A stretch of 64,000 nucleotides of DNA from Acidobacteriota bacterium (GTDB taxonomy: Bacteria > Acidobacteriota > Terriglobia > Terriglobales > Acidobacteriaceae), in NCBI GenBank assembly GCA_013289795.1, contig JABCZH010000002.1, forward strand, positions 1 through 64,000, read 5' to 3'. Of this stretch, positions 37,298-45,011 are shown piece after piece (within the stretch, counting starts at the first letter, position 1; every line of letters starts with the position of its first letter). Both the position numbers and the translations under genes were made by a program. Under the pieces are notes generated by a model that had not been told where the DNA came from, made no database searches, and saw only the letters and a list, made by a program, of their open reading frames with translations.

Positions 37298-37648
37298 TCA
37301 CTGGTTTGCATCGCAACCGAGGGAGAAACGCAGGGCGGCACACACCTCATTCATTCGTGCGGGACTAAGCTGGGCCACACGTTTCCCCAAGCGCTGTTGT
37401 GACACCGTAACTGCATTGTGGAGGTTCACCGCGCAGGTGGACTTCATGCCGTCCTCCTCATTCAGAACGACCTCCGATGGTACGCCGCGAATGGTGGAAG
37501 TGACAGGCGCAACCGTGACCGACGATAAATAGGAGATGGCGCTGTTGCGGGTGAGCACGAGGGCGGGCCGTTTCTTGTCGGGCGCGGCAAACTGGTAGAG
37601 CCGAACCTCTCCTCGGGCTATTCTTCCTCGATTTATTCTTGCGGCCAC
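37298..37648 (-). CDS. MazF/PemK-type toxin
   Basis: From a GTG at 37648 the product is about 116 residues and overlaps the antitoxin end by 16 bp; a TTG slightly upstream is possible. It has RGEVRLYQF, then KKRPALVLTRNSAI, VTVAPVTSTIRGVPSEV and a CAVNLHNAVTV segment, the typical SH3-like MazF/PemK pattern. Such toxins cut mRNA at specific short sequences. The C-terminus RMNEVCAALRFSLGC fits. The upstream gene encodes its ribbon-helix-helix partner. Confidence 0.85.
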   Translation of the reverse strand: MAARINRGRIARGEVRLYQFAAPDKKRPALVLTRNSAISYLSSVTVAPVTSTIRGVPSEVVLNEEDGMKSTCAVNLHNAVTVSQQRLGKRVAQLSPARMNEVCAALRFSLGCDANQ

Positions 37649-37866
37649 GCGGCCTCCGATTCCCAACCCCGCACTTCGGCGTCGGCTTGCGATTGTCGCG
37701 AGTAGCCCTGGCGGTCACGCTCTTCACTGGCTCGCAGTTCCAAGCGGAGGAGATGTTCCCTCAGAGCGTCGCGCACCAAAGCGGAACGGTTTCGCCGGGT
37801 GCGCTTCGCGGCTTGGTCGGCGGCGTGTAACAGCTTCTTGTCGAGCACGATTTGAACGACTTGCAT
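37633..37866 (-). CDS. RHH-type antitoxin of the MazF-like toxin
   Basis: The 77-residue product begins MQVVQIVLDKKLLHAADQAA and continues with RTRRNRSALVRDALREHLLR, a CopG/MetJ-type ribbon-helix-helix pattern. I chose ATG 37866 and not an in-frame ATG at 37896, because a good promoter and palindrome (37868-37913) lie over the longer version's first codons. The tail is acidic and would bind the toxin. Confidence 0.82.
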   Translation of the reverse strand: MQVVQIVLDKKLLHAADQAAKRTRRNRSALVRDALREHLLRLELRASEERDRQGYSRQSQADAEVRGWESEAAWPQE

Positions 37867-37867
37867 A

Positions 37868-37913
37868 TGTGGAATCCATTCCACAGTATACTCCACATCG
37901 AAGACGTTTTCAA
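37868..37913 (-). promoter_or_regulatory. Promoter with palindromic operator for the MazEF-like module
   Basis: Reading the minus strand: TTGAAA (37913-37908), 17 bp, TATACT (37890-37885). Overlapping the -10 end is the 18 bp palindrome TGTGGAATGGATTCCACA (37885-37868), perfect in both arms with a 2 bp centre. The antitoxin ATG follows immediately, so the transcript leader is at most about 10 nt. The arrangement suits autorepression by the RHH antitoxin. Confidence 0.65.
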
Positions 37914-38184
37914 CATCGACGGCAACGGGGGCGGACAGAGTGCCCGCCCCATGCGGTTCGTGGTGCTCCCAAGTACATAGGTCCTTCGCTTCGGTCAGGA
38001 TGACACCGGGTTGGGGGTTACGCTGCCTCGGGACGGCAATCGTGGTAACCTATGGCGGAAGGCGCGCCAGAGGGCACTTTTGGCCCGTATCTGGGCGGGT
38101 TCGGGTTACCAAGGTTCCTTCCCCGGAATGGTGTACGGCGAATATAATTTTGGGATTCCGACTGCCACGCGAGGTCGCGCTTTA

Positions 38185-39237
38185 ATGACCGAGGCCGCTG
38201 AGCCTAACCCCAACCGGCTGACCCAGGAATTGGCCATTTTTCACGACGTGGCCAAGGCCCTGACGTCGTCGCTGGACCTCGATTCCATCCTGCAAACCAT
38301 TATGGAGAAGATGGCGGAATACTTCCGTCCGGATAACTGGTCGCTGCTGATGGTGGATGAGGAGCGCGACGACCTGTATTTTGCGATTGCGGTGGGGAAG
38401 GCTTCGGAGGCGCTGAAGAATGTCCGGATGAAGGTGGGCGAGGGCATTGCAGGCCACGTGGCCAAGCATGGGGAACGGCTGATTGTGCCGGATGTTTATA
38501 CCGACCCGCGATTCACCAAACGGATTGACGAGATGACGCGGTGGGAGACGCGGTCGATTATATGCATTCCGCTGCGGTCACGGACGCGGGTGCTGGGCGT
38601 GATTCAGCTGGTGAATGTGGACATGAAGCACTTCGGCGATGCGGAGATTTATTTCCTGCAATCGGTGTGCGACTATGCGGCGATCGCGATTGAGAATGCG
38701 CGGGCGGTTGCAAAAATTCAGGAACTGACAATCACTGACGACTGCACGGGGTTGTTCAATGCGCGGCATCTTTATAAGACTTTGGAAACTGAGGTCTACC
38801 GGTCGGCGCGTTTCGGATATGAGTTTACGGTGGTGTTTATTGATCTGGACCACTTCAAGCAGGTGAATGACACACACGGACACTTGATTGGCAGCAAGCT
38901 GCTGGCGGAGATTGGGTACCTGGTGAAGGCGCAGTTGCGGTTGATTGATTATGCGTTCCGCTATGGCGGCGATGAGTTTGTGGTGCTGCTGCCGCAGACG
39001 GGGAAAGATCAGGCGCTGGTGGTGGCTAAACGTTTGCGCGACAGCCTGCGGACGAGCATGTTCTGCCGCGAAGAAGGACTGAATCTGAATGTGAGGGCGT
39101 CGATGGGGGTGGCGACTTATCCGCATGACGCGAAGACGCCGCACGACATTATCCGGCAGGCGGACGAGATGATGTATCTGGTGAAGAACACCAGCCGGGA
39201 CAATATTGGGATTGCGCAGCGGGGAGTGATGAAGTAG
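38185..39237 (+). CDS. GAF-GGDEF diguanylate cyclase
   Basis: The product is about 350 residues from ATG 38185, after a repeat-derived stretch; a longer in-frame start is less likely. A GAF domain covers about 25-170 (SLLMVDEERDDLYFA, IAGHVAKHGERLIVPDV). The GGDEF domain (about 185-345) has the metal-binding FIDLDHFK, the intact catalytic GGDEF (YGGDEFVV), and an RxxD inhibitory I-site five residues earlier (RLID). It should make cyclic di-GMP and be inhibited by product. The GAF ligand is unknown. It sits 152 bp upstream of a CpsB-type phosphatase gene. Confidence 0.92.
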   Translation: MTEAAEPNPNRLTQELAIFHDVAKALTSSLDLDSILQTIMEKMAEYFRPDNWSLLMVDEERDDLYFAIAVGKASEALKNVRMKVGEGIAGHVAKHGERLIVPDVYTDPRFTKRIDEMTRWETRSIICIPLRSRTRVLGVIQLVNVDMKHFGDAEIYFLQSVCDYAAIAIENARAVAKIQELTITDDCTGLFNARHLYKTLETEVYRSARFGYEFTVVFIDLDHFKQVNDTHGHLIGSKLLAEIGYLVKAQLRLIDYAFRYGGDEFVVLLPQTGKDQALVVAKRLRDSLRTSMFCREEGLNLNVRASMGVATYPHDAKTPHDIIRQADEMMYLVKNTSRDNIGIAQRGVMK

Positions 39238-39389
39238 CTTTCAGCTTTCAGCTTTCAGCTTTCAGCATTTGGCATTTGGTTGGGCTACGTTGATTGGCTT
39301 CCCTTTTGCAATGGGTGCTCCTCTGAGTTAATTCTTGGTCTTTCTTTTGGAATCTGCTTAAATCGGGCTTCGAGCTTTGAACCGCAGCC

Positions 39390-40121
39390 ATGATCGATAT
39401 CCACTGTCATATTTTGCCCGACGTGGACGATGGGCCGAAATCCTGGGAAGTGTCTGAGGAGATGTGCCGGATGGCGGTGGCCGACGGCACTGAACATGTG
39501 GTGGCCACGCCACATGCCAACCGGCGGTTTCACTACGACCGCGAACATTTGGAGCGGGCGCTCGAGCAATTGCGGCAGCGGGTGGGGAAGAGGCCGCGTC
39601 TCAGCCTGGGATGCGACTTTCGGTTGTCGGCGGAAAACATAAAGGACGCGGTGGCGTTTCCCGATCGTTATGTGATCGAGGGGGGGCGGTATCTGCTGGC
39701 GGAACCGAATCACACTGATGTTCCTGCGCATATTGATGACGGGCTGCGCGAATTACTCGCTGCGGGGATCATTCCGGTGATTACTCATCCTGAGCGCAAT
39801 ACGGTGCTGCAAGGGACGCCGCAGCGGATTCTGGAGTGGGTGAAGCTGGGTTGCGTGATTCAGGTGACGGCATCGGCGTTGACGGGGGGTTGGGGAGAAA
39901 CGGCATGGCATACGGCGCAATGGCTGCTGAAGCAGGAGGCAGTGCACGTATTGGCCAGTGATGCGCATGACACAACGCGGCGGCCGCCAGGGCTTTCGCT
40001 GGCGCGGGATGTGGTGGCGGAATCGCAGGGAGAGAAGGTGGCACGGGCGCTGGTGGAGGACAATCCGCGGGCGATTGTGAGTGGGAAGGTGTTGGCTTAT
40101 TGGCCGAAAATTAGTTTCTAG
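39390..40121 (+). CDS. CpsB/YwqE-type tyrosine-protein phosphatase (PHP fold)
   Basis: The 243-residue protein has the PHP-fold metal motifs: MIDIHCHILPDVDDGP at the start, VVATPHAN, a HPER near 135, and SDAHD near 190. The pattern is that of the Mn-dependent CpsB/YwqE tyrosine phosphatases, which dephosphorylate the tyrosine kinases controlling capsule and exopolysaccharide export. No such kinase or glycosyltransferase cluster is seen in the window, so the substrate is unknown. Confidence 0.88.
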   Translation: MIDIHCHILPDVDDGPKSWEVSEEMCRMAVADGTEHVVATPHANRRFHYDREHLERALEQLRQRVGKRPRLSLGCDFRLSAENIKDAVAFPDRYVIEGGRYLLAEPNHTDVPAHIDDGLRELLAAGIIPVITHPERNTVLQGTPQRILEWVKLGCVIQVTASALTGGWGETAWHTAQWLLKQEAVHVLASDAHDTTRRPPGLSLARDVVAESQGEKVARALVEDNPRAIVSGKVLAYWPKISF

Positions 40122-40151
40122 TTTCTGGTTTCTAGTTTCCAGTTCTTGGTT

Positions 40152-40631
40152 TTACCTTTGGGGTTGGCTAGCGCTCGTGGCGGGCGGGGTGGTTGCTGCA
40201 CCGGCGGCGTGCGGCGGTGGGGGCTCGGTCATCGCGCTTTCGGGATTCAGTAGATGGTCGTGGTCGGGGCCGAGGCCGAGGTTGATGAGGGCGCGGGAGT
40301 CGGGAGTGGTTTTCGATTGCCAGCCATGGTCGGCTTGATATTTTTGCATGGCTTTTTGGGAGGTGTCGTCCCAGACGCCGGAGGCTTTACCGTCCAGGTA
40401 ATGCTCGCGAATGAGGGCGGTTTGGATGGCGCGGGCGCGCTCGGGATCGATTTTCTGCTGGCCACGGCGGGAGCTGACTTTCTTGTGGGATTTCTTCTTT
40501 TTCTTGTGGGAAGTGGTGGTTGGGGAGGATGTCGTCTGAGCGGGTAGGGGCGCGGCGACTGCACATAGGCAGCCGAACAGCAACACGCAGGTCATGCCCT
40601 TACGAAGTGACTGCAAGATTCCTCTGTTCAT
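40152..40631 (-). CDS. Secreted peptidoglycan-binding domain protein
   Basis: From ATG 40631 the product is about 159 residues. It has a leader (MTCVLLFGCLCAVAAPLPA), then a Thr/Ser- and Lys-rich linker (SHKKKKKSHKK), and a PG-binding-1-like domain about 60-130 (ARAIQTALIREHYLDGKASG, MQKYQADHGW). The C-terminal tail is Pro/Ala-rich. The family binds peptidoglycan; no enzymatic domain is present. The upstream region is a dispersed palindromic repeat. Confidence 0.75.
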   Translation of the reverse strand: MNRGILQSLRKGMTCVLLFGCLCAVAAPLPAQTTSSPTTTSHKKKKKSHKKVSSRRGQQKIDPERARAIQTALIREHYLDGKASGVWDDTSQKAMQKYQADHGWQSKTTPDSRALINLGLGPDHDHLLNPESAMTEPPPPHAAGAATTPPATSASQPQR

Positions 40632-40640
40632 TTGTGGAAT

Positions 40641-40680
40641 CCCACCCTTTCGCAAAAAGCGCGAAAGGATGGGGCACCCG
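40641..40680. repeat. Palindromic repeat, second copy
   Basis: CCCACCCTTTCGC, a loop AAAAAGC, then GCGAAAGGATGGGG, the same element as at 34427-34469 and 44155-44192. It precedes the peptidoglycan-binding gene, on the strand opposite to it. Confidence 0.75.
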
Positions 40681-40720
40681 TCAGTCTGATAGCCTCACGC
40701 AGAATACGGAAGCGAGCCAA

Positions 40721-40859
40721 ACGCGCGATTATTGTGTCGCAAAAAACGCGACACATCGCGCGCCCCGCCCGGATCCCGTTCGACTCCCCTTCGCTAATGC
40801 TCGGAGTTCGCTCAGGGCAGGCTCTTCGCTTCGCAAAGAACGCGCGCTCAGGATGACAA
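40721..40859. repeat. Long dispersed repeat, copy 1
   Basis: About 140 bp: GCGCGATTATTGTGTCGCAA near the left end, a GC-rich middle, and GGCTCTTCGCTTCGCAAAGA then CTCAGGATGACA at the right. It matches 44812-44949 along its length. Partial relatives of the right end occur near 24220, 37980 and 63425. Confidence 0.8.
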
Positions 40860-40918
40860 CCTCTGAGTATGATGCCGCGAATGGGCTGCTCAGTGCCAGT
40901 GTCTATGACTTGCGCTAA

Positions 40919-42493
40919 TTACGGAAGTGTACCGGCCAGGAAGATAGTACCGTCCTGACGGCCAGAGCCGCGTTGGCGAACCAGGAAAACGACATCCTGT
41001 CCGCTCTTCAGAGTGGCGGCGACGTGGTTGAAATCGTCCTCGGAGTTGACGGCGTGTTTGTTGATTTCGAGGATGACGTCGCCACGGGCAAGGCCGGCAT
41101 CGTCGGCGAAAGCGCCGGGTTTGACGTCCTGGACAATGACGCCCTTGCCGGCTGGAATGTCGAGCCGGTCGGCCATTTCATTGGTGACGGCGCGCACTGT
41201 CAGCCCAAGTTTGCTTTCTTTGGGAGCGGCAGGTTCTCCGGTTTCGTCTTCTTCTCCCAAGCGAGATGAGAACAATTTGGCGCGATCAGACACCGTCACG
41301 GAAGCGTCCTGCTTCTTGCCATTGCGCACGAAACCCAGAGTGACCTTGGTACCGGGCTTGCGGCTGGCAATGTCGGCCACCAGTTCGTCGCCATTCTTGA
41401 CCGCCTTGGCATCGACCGAGATGATGGTATCGCCCACCTGGAGTCCGGCTTGATCAGCCGGAGTGCCGGCGATGACGCTGGAGATGGTTACGCCACTTTG
41501 AACGCCATAGACACGAGAGATCGCGGGATTCTCCTGCGCGGCGAACTGAATGCCGATGGAACCCCGGGCAACGCGGTGATCAGGGCCGATGAGTTGGTTA
41601 TAGACATTGACAACGGTGTTTGAGGGCAGCGCGAATCCGACGCCAGCGTAGGCATTGGTATCGGTGAGAATGGCGGTGTTGATGCCGATGACTTCTCCGG
41701 CCATATTGACCAGCGGACCGCCGGAGTTGCCGGGATTGATGGCAGCGTCGGTCTGAATGAAGGTCTGGAACTGACGGTTGGGGACGATGTTGCGGCCCTT
41801 GGCGGAAACGATGCCGGCGGTGACGGTCTCTGACAATCCAAAGGGGCTGCCAACGGCCAGTACCCAATCTCCTACCTGCATGCTCTCAGAATTACCGAGT
41901 TTAGCGACGGGCAAAACCTTGTCGGTGTCAATTTTGATAACGGCCAAATCGGTTTCCTGGTCGGCACCGATCAACTTGGCATCATGCAACACGCCGGGGG
42001 GATCGGCGTCGATGCGGACGCGGATGCGGTCGGCTTTCTCGACCACGTGGCGATTGGTGACGATGTAGCCCTTGGCATCGACGATCACACCCGATCCCAG
42101 AGAACGCTCGCGAATGGGGCCCTGACTTCCACCCTGGCCACCGAAGAAGCGGTCGAAGAAATCATCGAACGGATTCTCGTCGCCGCCTCCACCCTCGCCC
42201 TGGTCAGGACTGCCGCGGCGACGGCGGGGCTGGGCCTTGATGGTGGATTCAGTGTTGATGTTGACGACGGTGGGTTCGAGCTGCTTGGCAATCTGCGAGA
42301 ACTGATTCGAGAGTTGCTGGGGCGAGGGAATGGTCAGTGGTGCGGCGGAATCGGAACTCTTTTTGCTCTCCTGGCCGCGGACGCCCTTGGAAATGACGGT
42401 ACCAATCAAAATGCCCAGGGTTAGCGTGGCCAAAATGGTGAGAGTGTAGGCTGGCTTCCAACGTGTTCCGAAGCCGCTCGCGTGCGGATCCAT
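40919..42493 (-). CDS. HtrA/DegP-type periplasmic serine protease (Do family)
   Basis: The 524-residue protein has one N-terminal membrane helix (about 15-35), then a Ser/Gly-rich segment and a trypsin-like domain with the triad His149 (VTNRHVV), Asp182 (DQETDLAV) and Ser257 (INPGNSGGP). Two PDZ domains follow (about 300-400 and 435-520). It should degrade or refold damaged proteins in the envelope, anchored at the inner membrane. It has no adjacent partner; its upstream gap carries no clear sigma-E box that I can see. Confidence 0.93.
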   Translation of the reverse strand: MDPHASGFGTRWKPAYTLTILATLTLGILIGTVISKGVRGQESKKSSDSAAPLTIPSPQQLSNQFSQIAKQLEPTVVNINTESTIKAQPRRRRGSPDQGEGGGGDENPFDDFFDRFFGGQGGSQGPIRERSLGSGVIVDAKGYIVTNRHVVEKADRIRVRIDADPPGVLHDAKLIGADQETDLAVIKIDTDKVLPVAKLGNSESMQVGDWVLAVGSPFGLSETVTAGIVSAKGRNIVPNRQFQTFIQTDAAINPGNSGGPLVNMAGEVIGINTAILTDTNAYAGVGFALPSNTVVNVYNQLIGPDHRVARGSIGIQFAAQENPAISRVYGVQSGVTISSVIAGTPADQAGLQVGDTIISVDAKAVKNGDELVADIASRKPGTKVTLGFVRNGKKQDASVTVSDRAKLFSSRLGEEDETGEPAAPKESKLGLTVRAVTNEMADRLDIPAGKGVIVQDVKPGAFADDAGLARGDVILEINKHAVNSEDDFNHVAATLKSGQDVVFLVRQRGSGRQDGTIFLAGTLP

Positions 42494-42928
42494 ACGATCA
42501 CTTCCTCCAGAGATGCTAGGACATTATACCGTTTTGCCGAGGTGGGGCGACCCTGCGAGGTTTGACAGTGAGAGGCGGAAATAGGAAAGAGTCCTGTCAG
42601 CGAAACTAAGGTGGATGCCCCGCGCCCTAGCGGCTCAGCTCCACTCCGACCGAGGCCAACGGCGCCGATCGAGCCGGCTTACCGCTCTTGGGTTGGCAAC
42701 ACTCTGCCTGTGAGTGTCACCGATCATTTTGAACGAGAAGAGGGGGGCCGAGGCCTTCTCATCCGGTCTCGTGCTGGGTTGCCTTCCGGCTGTCCCCAAG
42801 GGATTTGTTGAGATGGACGCCTTTGGCGGACAAGCGCGCCCGCCCCACATGGGCGCATCCCGGCCAGGTTGTAGTTTCTGCCGGGCCATGATAGACTAAG
42901 GTCAATGAACTAAGTTTATCGTAATGCT
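42494..42928. other. 435 bp gap without a gene
   Basis: Short open frames exist on both strands, but none resembles a protein. A GGCGGACAAGCGCGCCCGCC-type repeat lies near 42825. The right end is the promoter region of the Phd/VapC operon. Confidence 0.4.
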
Positions 42929-43186
42929 ATGAAAACAGTTAATATTCACGAGGCTAAGACTCAGCTCTCGAAGCTCATAGAAGAGGCATCGAAGGGCGAG
43001 ACGTTCATCATTGCGAAGGCTGGTAAACCTGTCGTAAAGGTCACTGCTCTCGGCGCTCCAATTGGCGCTCAAGTACGGCGCCTCGGGTTCATGGCGGGGC
43101 AGATCTCGGTGCCGGATGACTTTGATCAAATGGGCAAGGAGGAGATCGAGCGAATCTTTGGTGGTGGCGGGGGCGGTGGGGCATGA
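42929..43186 (+). CDS. Phd/YefM-type antitoxin
   Basis: The 85-residue product begins MKTVNIHEAKTQLSKLIEEA and has the GETFIIAKAGKPVVKVTAL strand typical of Phd/YefM antitoxins. The C-terminal tail ends in a run of glycines (GGGGGGG). Its stop overlaps the toxin start by 4 bp (ATGA), so translation is coupled. It should bind the operator and the PIN toxin. Confidence 0.92.
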   Translation: MKTVNIHEAKTQLSKLIEEASKGETFIIAKAGKPVVKVTALGAPIGAQVRRLGFMAGQISVPDDFDQMGKEEIERIFGGGGGGGA

Positions 43187-43569
43187 AACTTCTGCTGGAC
43201 ACGCATCTTCTCCTGTGGGCCGCGGGTGAACCCCAACGGCTGTCAAAACAGGCTCGAACCCTGATCGACAATCCTGACAATGAGCTTCTCTTCAGTGCGG
43301 CGAGCCTATGGGAGGTGGCAATTAAACGCGGGTTGGGCCGGGCAGATTTTAAAGTGGATGCGCGGCTGCTGCGCCGCGGTCTATTGGACAACGGGTACGG
43401 CGAGTTGCCGATCATCAGCGATCATGTAGTGGCCACCGAGAGTTTGCCACCGATTCATAAAGATCCTTTCGACAGAATCCTGGTGGCACAGGCGACTGTC
43501 GAGGGTATTACGCTGCTGACCATCGATGCTTTGGTGTCGCAGTACCCGGGGCCGATCCGGCCAGTGTAG
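43183..43569 (+). CDS. VapC-type PIN-domain toxin
   Basis: The 128-residue product is a PIN nuclease with acidic residues Asp6 (LLLDTHLLLW), Glu44 (SLWEVAIK), Asp97 (DPFDRIL) and Asp115 (LLTIDAL). These bind the metal that cleaves RNA, usually tRNA or rRNA in VapC toxins. It follows the Phd-like antitoxin with a 4 bp overlap. The Phd plus PIN combination is common. Confidence 0.93.
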   Translation: MKLLLDTHLLLWAAGEPQRLSKQARTLIDNPDNELLFSAASLWEVAIKRGLGRADFKVDARLLRRGLLDNGYGELPIISDHVVATESLPPIHKDPFDRILVAQATVEGITLLTIDALVSQYPGPIRPV

Positions 43570-43647
43570 GGGCCTGGCGGCAGAAATGCTGCCGAGCTTC
43601 GTTCAGCGCAGGCTAATGGCGTCCGTCCCCACGTGGACAGGGGGAAA

Positions 43648-44097
43648 TCACTGAGCGTCTTGAGGGAAGGATTTGAAGGTCACCTCGCGGGACCTGGAGG
43701 TGACTTTCTTGTCGGCGTCGGTGCGGAAGTCGGTGAGTATGCCCTTGATCAGATGATAGGCCTCGTCGGCGGGAGCTTTGCCTGGTCCGCGATCGACGGT
43801 GCCGGTGAAATCGAACCAGACGCCGTGCACGGTTTCGGTGGTGAAAGTGAGTTTGTTGCCGTCGAGTTCGCCTTGCTTGAAGAACTGGTCGAGGAAGGCG
43901 CCGCGGTCGCTGTCGGTGTCTCCATAGCGGGAGACAAAGCCCGTGACTCTGCCGGCGTCTTCGACAGTGACTTGGACGAACTCGCCGTCTTTTAGGAAGG
44001 TGTACATGCCGGAATAATTTTCGGGGGTGGGAGCGGGAGTGGGGGTCTGAGCGACCAGTGATGCCATAAGTAGAACTAACGAGAAAGCCAGTTTCAT
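43648..44097 (-). CDS. Secreted hypothetical protein
   Basis: The 149-residue product has a signal peptide (MKLAFSLVLLMASLVA), a TPTPAPTP linker, and a beta-rich domain (YSGMYTFLKDGEFVQVTVED, GVWFDFTGTVDRG). I recognise no family. It is separated from its neighbours by a convergent toxin gene and an IS scar. Confidence 0.7.
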   Translation of the reverse strand: MKLAFSLVLLMASLVAQTPTPAPTPENYSGMYTFLKDGEFVQVTVEDAGRVTGFVSRYGDTDSDRGAFLDQFFKQGELDGNKLTFTTETVHGVWFDFTGTVDRGPGKAPADEAYHLIKGILTDFRTDADKKVTSRSREVTFKSFPQDAQ

Positions 44098-44154
44098 ATC
44101 GGTATTAGAGCATGGTTATAGGGAAGAGAGCCAAAGGCGCGGGAGTTGTGGAAT

Positions 44155-44192
44155 CCCACCCTTTTGCAAAAAGCGCGAAAGGATGGGGCACT
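44155..44192. repeat. Palindromic repeat, third copy
   Basis: CCCACCCTTTTGC, AAAAAGC, GCGAAAGGATGGGG: the same element as at 34427-34469 and 40641-40680. It ends about 30 bp before the transposase remnant begins. Confidence 0.75.
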
Positions 44193-44222
44193 CGCGCAAG
44201 GTCCTCCCATGGATAGGCTGAT

Positions 44223-44528
44223 TGCCATCGAACTTTTGAATACGCTCGTGCCGATGTTCACGTTAACACTGCGGAAAGCAGTCATGCGCTCATCCGTCGC
44301 GGTTTGATCGGCATTTATCACAACGTCAGCCGCGAATACCTGCACAGGTACCTCTGGCAATTCGATTTTCTTTTGAACAATCGCCAGATGAATAACGGCG
44401 AGAGAACGATTGCAGCGATTCAATCCGCAGAAGGAAAGAGGCTGAGGTACAAAGACCCACTTGTGGAGCAGGCGTATATTAGGACTCGTGAGGCAGAAAA
44501 AGGTGGTGAGCAACTCGAACCATTCTAA
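44223..44528 (+). pseudogene. C-terminal remnant of an IS1595-type transposase
   Basis: The frame reads HRTFEYARADVHVNTAESSH, then LIRRGLIGIYHNVSREYLHR and YLWQFDFLLNNRQM, to GKRLRYKDPLV. This is the C-terminal part of an ISXO2/IS1595 DDE transposase; the glutamate in HVNTAES would be the last catalytic acid. The N-terminal zinc and first DDE strands are missing, so it cannot be active. It is followed by two short ORFs, which may be cargo of the same element. Confidence 0.75.
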
Positions 44529-44655
44529 GAAAAAAGCTACTCCCGGCCCGAAAGCGGACAGGTTGAAACTCAAGGGGAACTGGAAAGACCTTGTACAGAA
44601 GTCCCTGTCCAAGAAGAAACCAGCGGAGGGTTGGCCGAAAATAGGAAACGGTTAA
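44503..44655 (+). CDS. Small basic protein linked to the IS1595 remnant
   Basis: A 50-codon frame starting at GTG (with a second GTG next to it) encodes SKKKATPGPKADRLKLKGNW and continues as KDLVQKSLSKKKPAEGWPK. It is strongly basic and has no membrane segment. I have a recollection of short ORFs of this look following IS1595 transposases in soil bacteria, but cannot name a family. It overlaps the end of the transposase remnant by 26 bp. Its function is unknown. Confidence 0.5.
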   Translation: MVSNSNHSKKKATPGPKADRLKLKGNWKDLVQKSLSKKKPAEGWPKIGNG

Positions 44656-44657
44656 CA

Positions 44658-44771
44658 ATGTGGCATGGATGGAAGCGAATATTGCTCAACATTCTGATCT
44701 TGTCAGTCACCATTGTCGGCGGCTGCTTCGTTCTCGGAATGTTGTTCTTATACGTTTTCGTTCCTAGGTGA
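44658..44771 (+). CDS. 37-residue single-pass membrane peptide
   Basis: The ATG at 44658 lies 2 bp after the upstream ORF's stop and the frame ends at TGA 44771. The peptide MWHGWKRILLNILILSVTIV continues as GGCFVLGMLFLYVFVPR: a basic aromatic N-terminus, one long hydrophobic helix with a cysteine, and a basic tail. It has no ribosome-binding site of its own, which suggests coupled translation. Toxin-like or accessory function is possible but unsupported. Confidence 0.45.
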   Translation: MWHGWKRILLNILILSVTIVGGCFVLGMLFLYVFVPR

Positions 44772-44811
44772 ACCCAGTCAGTATCAGCCTTGCGTAAAAG
44801 ACATACTTCCG

Positions 44812-44949
44812 ACGCGCGATTATTGTGTCGCAAGAAACGCGACACGTCGCGCGGCCCGCCCAGATCCCCATTCGACTCTGCCTCGTGTTCACTCGGCGTC
44901 GCTCAGGGCAGGCTTTCGCTTCGCAAAGAACGCTCACTCAGGATGACAA
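44812..44949. repeat. Long dispersed repeat, copy 2
   Basis: It matches 40721-40859 along its length, with scattered substitutions. Both end with GGATGACA next to the start of other sequence. It lies just upstream of the TonB gene and might extend that frame's apparent start artificially. Confidence 0.8.
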
Positions 44950-45011
44950 TCCCAATTTGGGAAGGGCGATGGGCCGCGACTGGCGGCTATAATGAGAGGG
45001 CGACGCAGCGC

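Noticed and set aside
42635-42889. Minus-strand frame in the gap before the Phd antitoxin
   Set aside because: No protein features and overlaps a dispersed repeat.
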